Positions 30,279 through 37,656 are shown, counted from the first letter of the stretch. The stretch is DNA of 58,735 bases from Chitinilyticum aquatile DSM 21506 (GCF_000430805.1 NZ_AUMS01000017.1:1-58735); one strand, 5' to 3'. Notes: a model not told the origin generated them from the letters alone. Made by a program: numbers and translations.

Positions 30279-30464
30279 TCAAGCCATCCCTCGCAGCGCC
30301 ATGACGATTGCCGGCGTTGCGGCCATGACCAGCGCAACCCCGGCAGCCCTGATTGCAAAAGCAACCGCATCCCCGATTCGCTCAGTAAATGGTGTATCCA
30401 CCCTGATTTCCTCTTTCGTCATTTCAAACTTCAGCCGTTCGCTGATATACTTCTTTTTACGCAA
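30279..30464 (-). CDS. Small viral membrane protein
   Basis: A 61-residue protein, unrecognised. It has a basic start (RKKKYISERLK), an acidic middle, then one hydrophobic helix (AFAIRAAGVALVMAATPAIVM). Small single-span proteins of this kind populate the inner membrane of PM2-like virions. The start is TTG at 30464 after AGGACGG; an ATG at 30422 is the alternative. It follows a stem-loop, so it may be expressed less than the genes before it. Confidence 0.45.
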   Translation of the reverse strand: MRKKKYISERLKFEMTKEEIRVDTPFTERIGDAVAFAIRAAGVALVMAATPAIVMALRGMA

Positions 30465-30492
30465 TGTCTTACCGTCCTAAGATGTTGTTTAG

Positions 30493-30526
30493 AAAGCCTC
30501 GAACGGTTCCCGCCGTCCGGGGCTTT
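30493..30526. terminator. Stem-loop terminator in the late block
   Basis: AAAGCC...GGCTTT with an extended inner stem CGAACGG/CCGTCCG. T-rich sequence follows on the plus strand; a weaker one follows on the minus strand. Confidence 0.55.
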
Positions 30527-30536
30527 TGTCTTTCTG

Positions 30537-30626
30537 CTACTTGAAAACGTGGTTCTTCAGCCAGTCATAGACCAGCATTGCCGCCACGCTGGTAGCCACC
30601 GCAATCATGACCGGTCGCAGTCGCAT
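30537..30626 (-). CDS. 29-residue membrane peptide
   Basis: MRLRPVMIAVATSVAAMLVY, then DWLKNHVFK: one hydrophobic helix with a basic N-terminus and a mixed C-terminus. The ATG lies four bases after the holin-like stop, so translational coupling is likely. It may be a virion membrane peptide or a holin accessory. Confidence 0.5.
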   Translation of the reverse strand: MRLRPVMIAVATSVAAMLVYDWLKNHVFK

Positions 30627-30629
30627 GGC

Positions 30630-30821
30630 TTATTCCTGCGCCGCCGTGCCGGTGGCTTCCGGAAGAAAGCACGCGGCCAGACCCGCCAGCACCGGCCCCA
30701 ACTGCACGACGGCGCTGGCATGATCAGGGTTGACATTGAAGGCGGTGGCGACAACGGCAATGCCGGCCCATGTGGACGGCTCGCGCAAGCGTGCCAGAAG
30801 GTGTTGCATAGTGCGTTTCAT
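30630..30821 (-). CDS. Holin-like protein
   Basis: A 63-residue protein starting MKRTMQHLLARLREPSTW after a strong GGGGAGGG ribosome site. The LxEPSTWxGI opening, followed by two short hydrophobic stretches around a NPDHASAVV turn and a C-terminal FLPE, matches small phage holin-type proteins found beside lysozymes. It would make inner-membrane lesions at lysis. The lysozyme gene lies 0.95 kb upstream in the same direction. Confidence 0.6.
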   Translation of the reverse strand: MKRTMQHLLARLREPSTWAGIAVVATAFNVNPDHASAVVQLGPVLAGLAACFLPEATGTAAQE

Positions 30822-30843
30822 GTGTTGACCCTCCCCGAGTCTG

Positions 30844-31386
30844 TTATTTGAGCCACCACGGCCCGTAATCACCTGTGCCACCGATGCCGGTTTCCGGCTC
30901 CCGGTAGGTCGGCGTTTTTGTTGGCGGCTTCGGCTCAATGCCAACAGCCTGCCGGTATTCGTGCACCGCGCGCCCCGCCATCACCGCCTTGATTGCCGGG
31001 TAGGCTTCCAGAATCGGGAAGCCGTCGAGCGCCATCATTGCGGCCGGCATGTAGGACAGGATGATGTTTTCCTCGATAGGCGACTGCGGCACCACGCCGG
31101 CCAGTGCCTGCACGTCGAGCAGGAAGGCTTTGCGGTTCTGCTGGCCGGCTGCGGTCTTGATGTCCTGCAGCCACATTTCGGCACCTTCGTACACCACGCC
31201 GCCCGTCGCCTTCACGACCTCAATCGCGGCCTCGCCGGTTTGCGTGACCAGTGCCTTGCCGAGTGATTCGCCGCTTTTCTTCGTGAGCCACACCCACGCC
31301 ACCCAGCCAGCGCCGGCCACAGCGGCCAGCATGATCGGATTGGCGCGTGTGATGCCTGACACAATGCGCCCCGCGTTCATCGTCAA
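30844..31386 (-). CDS. Viral membrane protein, unknown function
   Basis: A 180-residue protein with one hydrophobic helix near the N-terminus (PIMLAAVAGAGWVAWVWL). A soluble alpha-rich region follows, with a proline/threonine-rich end (EPKPPTKTPTYREPE) and a Gly/Trp C-terminus. Possibly a virion membrane or vertex-associated protein. The start is probably TTG at 31386, five bases after GGGGAGG; an ATG lies two codons later. It is divergent from the plus-strand secreted-protein gene, 51 bp away. Confidence 0.65.
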   Translation of the reverse strand: MTMNAGRIVSGITRANPIMLAAVAGAGWVAWVWLTKKSGESLGKALVTQTGEAAIEVVKATGGVVYEGAEMWLQDIKTAAGQQNRKAFLLDVQALAGVVPQSPIEENIILSYMPAAMMALDGFPILEAYPAIKAVMAGRAVHEYRQAVGIEPKPPTKTPTYREPETGIGGTGDYGPWWLK

Positions 31387-31437
31387 TTCAGCCTCCCCGG
31401 CCCTATACTTCGCTCAAACATACAAAACGGTGCAATC

Positions 31438-31776
31438 ATGAAAACCCTTTTCCTTGTCCTTGCCCTGCTTTCGGCCCCTGCTTTTTCATCAGGACTCGAA
31501 GAGCCTGTTCTTTCTTCCTGCCCCGGCATGCTCAACGAGAAAGGCCTTTTTGAACCCGGAGGCCGTGCCAAATTCGACTACTACGGCCATGTAGTGAAGC
31601 AGGCAAAAAAACACGGTGTCAGTAAAGCATTCGTAGATCAGGCCTTCTCCGATGCCCGCTCCGAAGTATTTGGAGGCGAAACCCCATCAATGACCAGCAT
31701 TGAAGAGATATTCGACATCTACGATCGGGCCTGCTTTGCCATCGAAAGCAAGTCAGGGAAAAAGCTCTTTAGCTGA
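31438..31776 (+). CDS. Small secreted protein; the only plus-strand gene of the provirus
   Basis: A 112-residue protein. The signal peptide MKTLFLVLALLSAPAFS is followed by a soluble domain with two cysteines (SSCPGM and DRACFA) that may form a disulfide in the periplasm. No known family is recognised. A TATACT box lies about 30 bp before the ATG. It runs against all other viral genes and its end overlaps the lysozyme gene by 8 bp. This is the position of a cargo (moron) gene, such as a superinfection-exclusion factor or lysozyme inhibitor; the function is inference. Confidence 0.7.
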   Translation: MKTLFLVLALLSAPAFSSGLEEPVLSSCPGMLNEKGLFEPGGRAKFDYYGHVVKQAKKHGVSKAFVDQAFSDARSEVFGGETPSMTSIEEIFDIYDRACFAIESKSGKKLFS

Positions 31777-32725
31777 CGTACTTTCCCCAGCTCTTCGGAT
31801 ACTGATTGCGGGTCTGGTTCTGCTTCCACAGATACAGATATTTCCGGCCCGCAATTTCCTTTTCTGTGTAACCCTTCGGCCAATCTGCCAGCCCCATCCA
31901 GACCGCCATTACCACCGAATGCCAGAGAATCAGCCCCATAAACGGCAGCTTTTTTCCCTGTTCGTCCAGGCTCTTCGGATCCCATCCAACGTAGTAGGCC
32001 AACACTCGCAACACCTCAGCGTCTGAACCAGAATTGACCGCCTTCACAAAATCGCTTTGAGCGTCAGAACCCATCCCATAGAAGGCCGCGACACAGCAAT
32101 CGAACCTGGCTTGACTCAGAGGAACGCGGATTCGCTTCTTAATGTCGGCCTCCCTTACCCGCACATCCTCACGCAGCAACGCATCAGCCTGTGCTTCAGA
32201 CAGCACAGCATTCAGATACTTCGCGTCCTTAGGCAGCACGATGTTATGGCCGTAACCAATCACCTTCCCGCCGCCTTCCGGGCGATCATAGGCACGAGGC
32301 TGGAAGCTTTCCCCCATTTTCTTCATCAGAATAAAGCTTTCGCTCGAAGTCATATTTTCCACCGCCCCACCTCCAACCAGCCCCCCGGCTGCCCCTGTCA
32401 ATAAGCCGGCAATGCGCTTGAATTCTTCCCATGCCGTTTTTGCGATTTCCACAAACCACTGGTAAAAGCGCTGCATGATTTCCGTCGGCATCGCCACGAC
32501 GGTTGACCAGTTCGACCAGTCCTGCTTTACCTGTTGCGTGCGTTCATCCAGCCACGGATAGAGGCCGTCCGGCGCGACAATGGATTTGTTCATTGCTTCG
32601 GTGAACCATTCGTAAATGCCGATCGGCGCTACCTTCGTACCGCTGCCGGCGTCATAACTGGACGGGCTTTTGTCATCTGGCTTGAACCAGTCATACAGCC
32701 CGAGCGGGTCAGCAGCGCTGGTCAT
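31769..32725 (-). CDS. Virion or lysis lysozyme with N-terminal extension (GH24-type)
   Basis: A 318-residue protein. The N-terminal ~105 residues contain three repeats of an L/I-Y-x-W-F/L motif (GLYDWF, GIYEWF, GLYPWL). A glycine-rich hydrophobic helix is at ~112-130 (AGLLTGAAGGLVGGGAV), and the GH24 lysozyme domain begins at ~130 with the catalytic Glu in MGESFQPRAYD and the partner motif GKVIGYGHN. The triple repeat and hydrophobic helix suggest a membrane-attached virion enzyme that opens peptidoglycan at entry, or lysis at exit. The start codon overlaps the previous stop (TAATG). Confidence 0.85.
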   Translation of the reverse strand: MTSAADPLGLYDWFKPDDKSPSSYDAGSGTKVAPIGIYEWFTEAMNKSIVAPDGLYPWLDERTQQVKQDWSNWSTVVAMPTEIMQRFYQWFVEIAKTAWEEFKRIAGLLTGAAGGLVGGGAVENMTSSESFILMKKMGESFQPRAYDRPEGGGKVIGYGHNIVLPKDAKYLNAVLSEAQADALLREDVRVREADIKKRIRVPLSQARFDCCVAAFYGMGSDAQSDFVKAVNSGSDAEVLRVLAYYVGWDPKSLDEQGKKLPFMGLILWHSVVMAVWMGLADWPKGYTEKEIAGRKYLYLWKQNQTRNQYPKSWGKYVS

Positions 32726-32913
32726 TACTGCGGTGCCGTGAATGCTTTTGTGACGTTGTTGTACGTGGCACCAATGACGGCATTGGCTTTGCCGTCTGCC
32801 AGCACTGCGCCGTCCCACAGCTTCCAGACGTCAACAAACAGGCTGGCCGTGGCCGCGTCGGCAACGATCAGGTTGTCTACCTTGTTGCCCTTCAGCATTG
32901 CAAAAATGTTCAT
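32725..32913 (-). CDS. Small viral protein, unknown
   Basis: A 62-residue protein with no clear family. It is beta-rich by appearance, with a central WKLWDGAVLADGKANAVIGATYN. Its ATG overlaps the stop of the glycine-rich protein gene (ATGA) and its stop overlaps the lysozyme start (TAATG), so it is tightly coupled within the late operon. Confidence 0.6.
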   Translation of the reverse strand: MNIFAMLKGNKVDNLIVADAATASLFVDVWKLWDGAVLADGKANAVIGATYNNVTKAFTAPQ

Positions 32914-33254
32914 AGAAATTCGTCCCATTCGATTAAGAGTGCACCGCCGACGTTCGACTTGCCGTAGCCCTCAAACGTCAAGTCGCCTACGGTGTCATTG
33001 CCGGCACTGATGCCATTGAAAACGGTATTACCGTTTACTGCGCCGATTGCAGCCGGATAGGCCTGCCCCGGCAGTAAATCCATGCGGCGCTTGATGCGCA
33101 CGCCCATCGCTGCATATGCCGAGCCGCCACCGCAGAGCGTGACCACGGCGCTACCGCGAATCAGGGTAGCTGGTGCATTCCAGACGCCCGATGCGGTAAT
33201 GAGCTGGCTCATGGCCTTGCGGCTCTGCAGCCGGCCCTGACTGATGAAGCCCAT
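32910..33254 (-). CDS. Glycine-rich spike/fibre-like protein
   Basis: A 114-residue protein. The SGVWNAPATLIRGSAVVTLCGGGSAYAA segment (in two parts) matches the glycine-rich module found at the ends of phage tail fibres and spikes (S-G-x-W-x-x-P ... GGG). Together with the beta-rich protein encoded just upstream it probably forms the receptor-binding spike at the vertices. The start is ATG 33254, overlapping the upstream stop (TAATG). Confidence 0.6.
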   Translation of the reverse strand: MGFISQGRLQSRKAMSQLITASGVWNAPATLIRGSAVVTLCGGGSAYAAMGVRIKRRMDLLPGQAYPAAIGAVNGNTVFNGISAGNDTVGDLTFEGYGKSNVGGALLIEWDEFL

Positions 33255-33829
33255 TAGCGCACCTCCATGACGCGGCATTTGCCGCCTGCCACGTCGCTGG
33301 TTGCGTACCATGCGCACGTCGGAACTTGGGTTTCATCGATATAGCCACCCGGGCCGATTTGCATTACCGCGTTGGCCGCCGTGACGCCTGCACCGCCGAT
33401 GTAGAGCGTGGTGCCGCCCGCGTTGTAGATGCGCAGCCCGCGCCGGCCTGCGTCGCCTGCGGCGATCTGCTGGGCGGCCCCGGTGTTGATTGTCGCTTCC
33501 GGGAAGTGGCCGATGCTCTGGTCTGTCGATAGCTTGATGGCGCCGGCAATGCTGATGCTGCCCACTGCCCGGTCATAACCGCCGCTGCCGTTGGTGACGG
33601 CGAACTTGACGTTCTGCGTTGATGCGCTGACCAGCTCAACCCGGTCAAAACCGCCTTCAGGGATGGTGTAGAACCCGGTTTCGACCTGCACGGCCTCCTC
33701 GACAATCCGGCCACCCTGAAAAATCCGCACGTCAACCGCGCCGGACACGTCCAGCAGCCGGAAGTAGCGGCCCTGCATGGCATAGGTCGCTGCTGCGCCT
33801 GCCAGAATGGATGCCTGATAAGTTCTCAC
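33254..33829 (-). CDS. Beta-rich putative vertex/spike protein
   Basis: A 191-residue protein made of short beta-strand segments with many Gly turns (GRYFRLLDVSGAVDVRIFQG, then AGRRGLRIYNAGGTTLYIGG). Such sequences are common in virion vertex and base-of-spike proteins. No family assigned. Its start overlaps the previous gene by four bases and its stop overlaps the glycine-rich gene start. Confidence 0.6.
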   Translation of the reverse strand: MRTYQASILAGAAATYAMQGRYFRLLDVSGAVDVRIFQGGRIVEEAVQVETGFYTIPEGGFDRVELVSASTQNVKFAVTNGSGGYDRAVGSISIAGAIKLSTDQSIGHFPEATINTGAAQQIAAGDAGRRGLRIYNAGGTTLYIGGAGVTAANAVMQIGPGGYIDETQVPTCAWYATSDVAGGKCRVMEVR

Positions 33830-34380
33830 CGCCAGCCCCCTTTACTGATGACGAACAGGCCGAACACGCCGATTACTGCAAACATGATCGGCTTCAGGTC
33901 GCCCAGCGTTTTGCCGTCTGCCGCCGCCTTGGCGTTGTTCCATGCGCTGTTGATGCTTTGCACCGCGAGCCGGTTTGTTTCGTCTGCTTTTGACCAGGCT
34001 TTTTCGGTTTCCGTGAGCGCGGTCTTGTTTGCGTTTTCCACTGCCTTCATGGCTTCGCTGCTGATCTTGCCTGTTACGCTATGCGCTTCGCCAATGGCAG
34101 CAAAGGCGGAGTCGTTCACCTTCAGGCTGAAGTCATAGGCTTGCTTTTGCGACAGCGCATTCGCTGTCAGTACGTCTTTCAGTGCCGTTGAATTGGCGTC
34201 AATGCTCTGCAGCGTGATTTTCGCTGCCTCTTCGATTGCGCCATGATCGGTACTGGTGTTGTTCGTGGTGATGGTCAGTATGTTGCCGTCGCCAGCAATA
34301 CCGAGTCCGTTATCGACGGCAATTTGCCGGTCGTTTGTCGTGATGTTCTGTGTTGTGGAATTGCTCGATTTACTGCCCAT
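33826..34380 (-). CDS. Viral coiled-coil protein with C-terminal membrane anchor
   Basis: A 184-residue protein. The N-terminal ~50 residues are polar, Asn/Thr-rich and beta-like. A long alpha-helical coiled coil (~50-150, many Ala/Gln/Glu/Lys) follows, then one hydrophobic helix at the end (PIMFAVIGVFGLFVISKG). This tail-anchored layout fits a virion protein linking the internal membrane to the vertex or spike. Confidence 0.65.
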   Translation of the reverse strand: MGSKSSNSTTQNITTNDRQIAVDNGLGIAGDGNILTITTNNTSTDHGAIEEAAKITLQSIDANSTALKDVLTANALSQKQAYDFSLKVNDSAFAAIGEAHSVTGKISSEAMKAVENANKTALTETEKAWSKADETNRLAVQSINSAWNNAKAAADGKTLGDLKPIMFAVIGVFGLFVISKGGWR

Positions 34381-34771
34381 GTTCTCGCCTCATGACGACT
34401 TCTGTTTGCTGGAACCCCAGCCCGCCCCACAGGCGCACAAGCCCCGGCCTGCTGACGTGTGTGCGGATGCTGTCAAACCCCTTGAGCTGTTCAATCAGCA
34501 GTCGCATTGCTCCGCGCAGTTCCGGCAGTGTGGCCCGGCTGCAGCCGGCAATAATCACGGCTTGGTTATGCCCGTTACTCTGTTCGGCGCTGACGAGTGC
34601 GCAGCCAATGCGCCGGCCTGCCGCGTGGAAGTCAAACAGGACTGCGGCGCGTGACTCGACCCAATGCCTGAATTCGTCCAGGCTGGCGAGCGGGTCGCCA
34701 TGCATGGCCGACTTAATTTCATCGTCATGCACGGCGGCCCACGCGACCCGGTGAATGCTCACCCCTTCCAT
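34370..34771 (-). CDS. GNAT-like acetyltransferase-fold viral protein
   Basis: A 133-residue protein. It has strand-turn-strand features and a C-terminal SRPGLVRLWGGLGFQQTEVVM, which matches the last beta strands of GNAT proteins (x-x-x-W-x-x-x-GF-x-x). An acetyl-CoA P-loop is not obvious, so it may be a structural relative. It overlaps neighbours by 13 and 11 bp. The ATG at 34771 has no ribosome site; a GTG at 34762 overlapping the upstream stop is possible. Confidence 0.55.
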   Translation of the reverse strand: MEGVSIHRVAWAAVHDDEIKSAMHGDPLASLDEFRHWVESRAAVLFDFHAAGRRIGCALVSAEQSNGHNQAVIIAGCSRATLPELRGAMRLLIEQLKGFDSIRTHVSRPGLVRLWGGLGFQQTEVVMRREHGQ

Positions 34772-35133
34772 TTTTTCGCCGCGATAATGAGCGCCAGCAC
34801 CACACCGCCGACCATCAGCATATTTGCCGACATGCCGCCGACCGTGCCGCCGCCACCACCGCCCCCTTGACCGCCGCCGCCCAAGCCACCGCCGCCACCA
34901 CCGCCACCGCCGCCGCCATTTCCCCCCGGAAATGCCGAGCCGCCTTTGTCGCCCGTTGCCGTGCTGTCAGTGATGTTGCCGTTTCCGAAAATGACGTTCT
35001 GCCCGCCCCCGACAATAGGGTTCTGCATGACGTCCTGAAACGCCGATGACGGGCCGCCAGACAGCCCCGCGCCCAGCCCGCTAATCAGCTGGCCGAACAC
35101 GTTGCCAAGATCAAGCGCCTTATCAATCGGCAT
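34759..35133 (-). CDS. Polyglycine viral membrane protein
   Basis: A 124-residue protein with a soluble N-terminal half, then a tract of more than 20 glycines broken by Leu and Gln, then a C-terminal hydrophobic helix (MLMVGGVVLALIIAA) and a Lys-rich end. The tract is encoded by GGC/GGT/GGG repeats prone to slippage. Its C-terminal anchor resembles that of the following upstream-encoded 91-residue protein (MLPLLMVGGVVLLVVVLL), suggesting duplicated membrane anchors. Confidence 0.65.
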   Translation of the reverse strand: MPIDKALDLGNVFGQLISGLGAGLSGGPSSAFQDVMQNPIVGGGQNVIFGNGNITDSTATGDKGGSAFPGGNGGGGGGGGGGGLGGGGQGGGGGGGTVGGMSANMLMVGGVVLALIIAAKKWKG

Positions 35134-35136
35134 GGC

Positions 35137-35412
35137 TCAGTCCTTCAACAGCACGACGACGAGCAGCACCACACCGCCGACCATCAGCAGCGGCAGCATC
35201 ATGTTGCCGCCACCCGGCGTCGGTGCCGTGGTCGTGTCGGTGGTTTGCTGGCCCGGAATGTAGAGCTTGCCGTCATCGCCTACAGCGACTTGCGGATATT
35301 TCTTCTTCAGGTACAGGTCATAGCCTGACACCCCGACCGACAGGATGTCTTTCAGGCTGTTGAAGAAATTGGCCGTGTCACTGTTGTTGCTCACTACGAT
35401 CGGATCAGACAT
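35137..35412 (-). CDS. Tail-anchored viral membrane protein
   Basis: A 91-residue protein with a soluble N-terminus, a Thr/Pro/Gly linker (TTDTTTAPTPGGG) and a C-terminal hydrophobic helix ending LLKD. It lies 12 bp after the capsid gene. Its position and topology match the small membrane proteins that organise the internal membrane of corticovirus-like particles. Confidence 0.65.
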   Translation of the reverse strand: MSDPIVVSNNSDTANFFNSLKDILSVGVSGYDLYLKKKYPQVAVGDDGKLYIPGQQTTDTTTAPTPGGGNMMLPLLMVGGVVLLVVVLLKD

Positions 35413-35424
35413 TGCGCACCCCCT

Positions 35425-36213
35425 TTACAGGTTCTGCAGCAAATCGACTGCCTCGACGTACACGACGATGTTTTCAGCGGCGCTGAAGGTCGGCAGGAAC
35501 TCGAAGGTGTTGGCTGCAGCGGTGTTGAGCATGTCGGACAGGTTGTTGTCGCAGATCAGGTCATACACGTACATGCCGGCTTGCGGCACCTTCTTGTTTT
35601 CTTTCTGCCAATGCTCGTTGATCGCCTTCACGGATTCGTGAATGGTGACGCCGTTCACTTTCACTTCCAGCGCAGTCATGTTGTTGCTCATGACGTACAC
35701 GCGCTTGTAGGCAGTGCCGTTTTGACCATACGGCAAGCTGATCGGCCATTTGCCGGCACCGCCGATGTTGACCGGATACTTGAGCAGCTTGTTGATTACG
35801 CCGATTTCCTTCGGAGCCGATACCTGGGCGTAGGCTTGCAGTGTCGGTGCTGTTGCGCCGCCAATGTCCACTTCCAGCATGACCGAGGCCACACCCTTGA
35901 TGGTGCCGATTGCGCCAATGAGCTGGCCGGCTTGATCGCGGGCATACAGCTCGGAGAAGTCGAGCACCAGCAGAGTAGCGTCGGACGCCATGCCGGTGTA
36001 GTTGTTCATCTTGTCGAGGTCAGCACCCGAGCATTCATGCACCACCTTGGAATTGATGCGGAGTCGAATTGACGTGATGTGCGACTTGGTGAACGCGGTG
36101 CCGCCGAGCTGCAGCGTGATGCGTTCGTATGTGTCACCGCGCGGCAGTTCCAGCGTTGCGGTGCTGTTCGCACCGACGTTGAAGAACGGCAGCAGTTTCT
36201 TTCCTTGCGACAT
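35425..36213 (-). CDS. Double-jelly-roll major capsid protein (PM2 P2-like)
   Basis: A 262-residue protein, close to the 269 of PM2 P2. The start MSQGKKLLPFF follows a GGGGGCGG ribosome site. The opening TLELPRGDTYERITLQLGG and the next segment IRLRINSKVVHE parallel the P2 pattern LPxGxTYExIxLxxxG...IxxxRxxxxGK. The middle GTIKGVASVMLEVDIGGATAPTLQAYAQ parallels the P2 strand-rich end of the first jelly roll. The second half repeats the pattern (KRVYVMSNNMTALEVKVNGV). The two-fold internal similarity and position after a small membrane peptide and before tail-anchored proteins support a double jelly roll. Structure prediction would decide it. Confidence 0.75.
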   Translation of the reverse strand: MSQGKKLLPFFNVGANSTATLELPRGDTYERITLQLGGTAFTKSHITSIRLRINSKVVHECSGADLDKMNNYTGMASDATLLVLDFSELYARDQAGQLIGAIGTIKGVASVMLEVDIGGATAPTLQAYAQVSAPKEIGVINKLLKYPVNIGGAGKWPISLPYGQNGTAYKRVYVMSNNMTALEVKVNGVTIHESVKAINEHWQKENKKVPQAGMYVYDLICDNNLSDMLNTAAANTFEFLPTFSAAENIVVYVEAVDLLQNL

Positions 36214-36224
36214 AGCCGCCCCCT

Positions 36225-36320
36225 TTATGCGCCGAGAACGACGGTGCGAACCTTCGGAACGCGATACACGATGGCCAGCACAATGGCGACCTTGAGCGCG
36301 AAAATAGCGTGTTGCTTCAT
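36225..36320 (-). CDS. 31-residue viral membrane peptide, first gene of the capsid block
   Basis: MKQHAIFALKVAIVLAIVYR then a basic VPKVRTVVLGA tail: one membrane span with positive charges on both sides. A GGGAG ribosome site lies ten bases upstream. It ends 11 bp before the capsid start codon. Confidence 0.6.
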   Translation of the reverse strand: MKQHAIFALKVAIVLAIVYRVPKVRTVVLGA

Positions 36321-36386
36321 GGTGAATTACTCCCTGTGTGAATGGATGGCCGCCCCCGGCCTGTGTTGCTCTTCCCATTTCGCGCC

Positions 36387-36414
36387 AAAAAAAAGACTCC
36401 CGCAAAGGGGAGTC
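36387..36414 (-). terminator. Rho-independent terminator between the early and capsid blocks
   Basis: Minus-strand stem GACTCCC/GGGAGTC, loop of six, followed by eight T. It separates the packaging-ATPase gene from the capsid operon, so the latter probably has its own promoter in 36321-36386. Confidence 0.85.
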
Positions 36415-36419
36415 AAAGT

Positions 36420-36457
36420 GGAGTAGGCGACTAGTCAGCAACTAGTAGTTCTACTCC
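36420..36457. other. Complex stem-loop with nested ACTAGT palindromes
   Basis: GGAGTAG pairs with CTACTCC, and two ACTAGT palindromes inside pair with each other across CAGCA. It directly follows the ATPase stop codon and precedes the terminator. Candidate replication origin, single-strand initiation site or attenuator; the function is not established. Confidence 0.5.
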
Positions 36458-36479
36458 CGGTGCTAGGTGCAAAAAAAGT

Positions 36480-37193
36480 TCAAGAAAGCATTGATCCGCG
36501 CGTAATTCCCCCTCTGGTGTGTTGTATAAATGCTAGTTCCGGCATATCAAGCAGCTCTTCCGGCTTGCACCGGAACTTCTGCGCCATCAGCTTGGCATCC
36601 GGCAACCAGTCGAGCAGGCCACAACGGGTCAGACTGGCATTGCCGAGCGTATTCTTGTCAATCAGGGCCGGGCGCTGACTCAGCGCGTAGATCGTCAGCC
36701 CCTCCGTTCTGCCCTGGGTGATGCACTTTCGCCAGCCCGCCGAGTCGGATTGTCCGCCCTGACACACTTCCGAAAGCTCTTCCGCCACGAAGGTCAGGTT
36801 CTTGGCTTCAAAGGCAAGTGTGGCGATCAGGTCGAATGCCCGCCGCACTTGCGCTGGCGTTCCTTTTGGCCGGTACGCTACCTTGAATGCGCCGGACGGC
36901 CCAGCGGCCACCACCACCCTGACCAGTTCCGCCACGCTCCCCACGGTCTGGGCATAACCTTCATCCGCAAATTCCCCCTTGGCGTCCCACACGATCAGTC
37001 GCGAAGGCTTGAGCCGGTCAATCTCGTTCATGACGTAAGTGGTTTTGCCTGATCCAGACGCCCCCATAACCACATTCACGTCCAGCTTGCGCGCTCGCTT
37101 GCCTGTCGGCTTCGCTCTGCTGCCTGCCGGAGCGCCGCCCTTACTGCGTGACGTCTGCGAAGCGCTCTTCTTCCGCGTGCTGCTGACCGGCAT
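36480..37193 (-). CDS. A32/FtsK-HerA-type genome-packaging ATPase (PM2 P9-like)
   Basis: A 237-residue protein. A Lys/Arg/Ser-rich N-terminus is followed by Walker A GASGSGKT (~41-48) and Walker B-like NLTFVAEELSEV (~132), then the sensor-like TIYALSQRPALIDKN, as in membrane-containing virus packaging ATPases. It pumps the genome into the preformed particle. The start is ATG 37193, seven bases after AAGGGGG. It overlaps the upstream gene by 53 bp, and a stem-loop and terminator follow at once. A filamentous-phage Zot protein is less likely because there is no membrane helix. Confidence 0.8.
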   Translation of the reverse strand: MPVSSTRKKSASQTSRSKGGAPAGSRAKPTGKRARKLDVNVVMGASGSGKTTYVMNEIDRLKPSRLIVWDAKGEFADEGYAQTVGSVAELVRVVVAAGPSGAFKVAYRPKGTPAQVRRAFDLIATLAFEAKNLTFVAEELSEVCQGGQSDSAGWRKCITQGRTEGLTIYALSQRPALIDKNTLGNASLTRCGLLDWLPDAKLMAQKFRCKPEELLDMPELAFIQHTRGGITRGSMLS

Positions 37194-37656
37194 TTGCACC
37201 CCCTTGTTTACGCGCCGCATCAACCATCATGCGGCGCATTTCGTTTTCTGCACGGATGGCCTGTACCGTCGTGTAGCCCAGCGGAATCACGACCATTGCC
37301 AGCCCGATTTCCGGCCCCCACTGCTTGAAGAAGTCACCCCCGGTCAGGCCATACTTATCCATGACCGGTGCCAGCGCCTCGGCAATGCCGTCGATTGTTT
37401 CATCGGTGTAGATGCGGCCAATGCACGAATAGAACTGGCCCGCCGCCAGCCGGCCAGCCTTCAGAAGGCACTTTGCCTCCGTCACCGTGGTGTAGTCACC
37501 GTCTACCTGCTCAGAACCCCCTGCATCCTGCGGCAAATCAGTCTGCAGGAACGGTGCGACTACCTCGGCATCATGCACTTCCGCCATGCTTTGCAGTGCC
37601 GCGAGCGAGTCAAAACCCGCGCCAGTGTCACCGACGTTATTTCCCTTCACTTCCAT
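37141..37656 (-). CDS. Viral protein, unknown, with one hydrophobic segment
   Basis: A 171-residue protein with an acidic N-terminal half containing a paired-Cys region (EAKCLLKAG, YSCIGR). A hydrophobic stretch (EIGLAMVVIPLGYTTVQAI) follows, then a charged tail. Possibly a membrane protein co-translated with the packaging ATPase; overlaps its start by 53 bp. Confidence 0.6.
   Translation of the reverse strand: MEVKGNNVGDTGAGFDSLAALQSMAEVHDAEVVAPFLQTDLPQDAGGSEQVDGDYTTVTEAKCLLKAGRLAAGQFYSCIGRIYTDETIDGIAEALAPVMDKYGLTGGDFFKQWGPEIGLAMVVIPLGYTTVQAIRAENEMRRMMVDAARKQGGANAGQQHAEEERFADVTQ

Noticed and set aside
36480-37193. Filamentous-phage Zot (morphogenesis) protein
   Set aside because: It has no membrane helix after the ATPase core, and the neighbours (capsid, lysozyme, holin-like) do not fit an inovirus.
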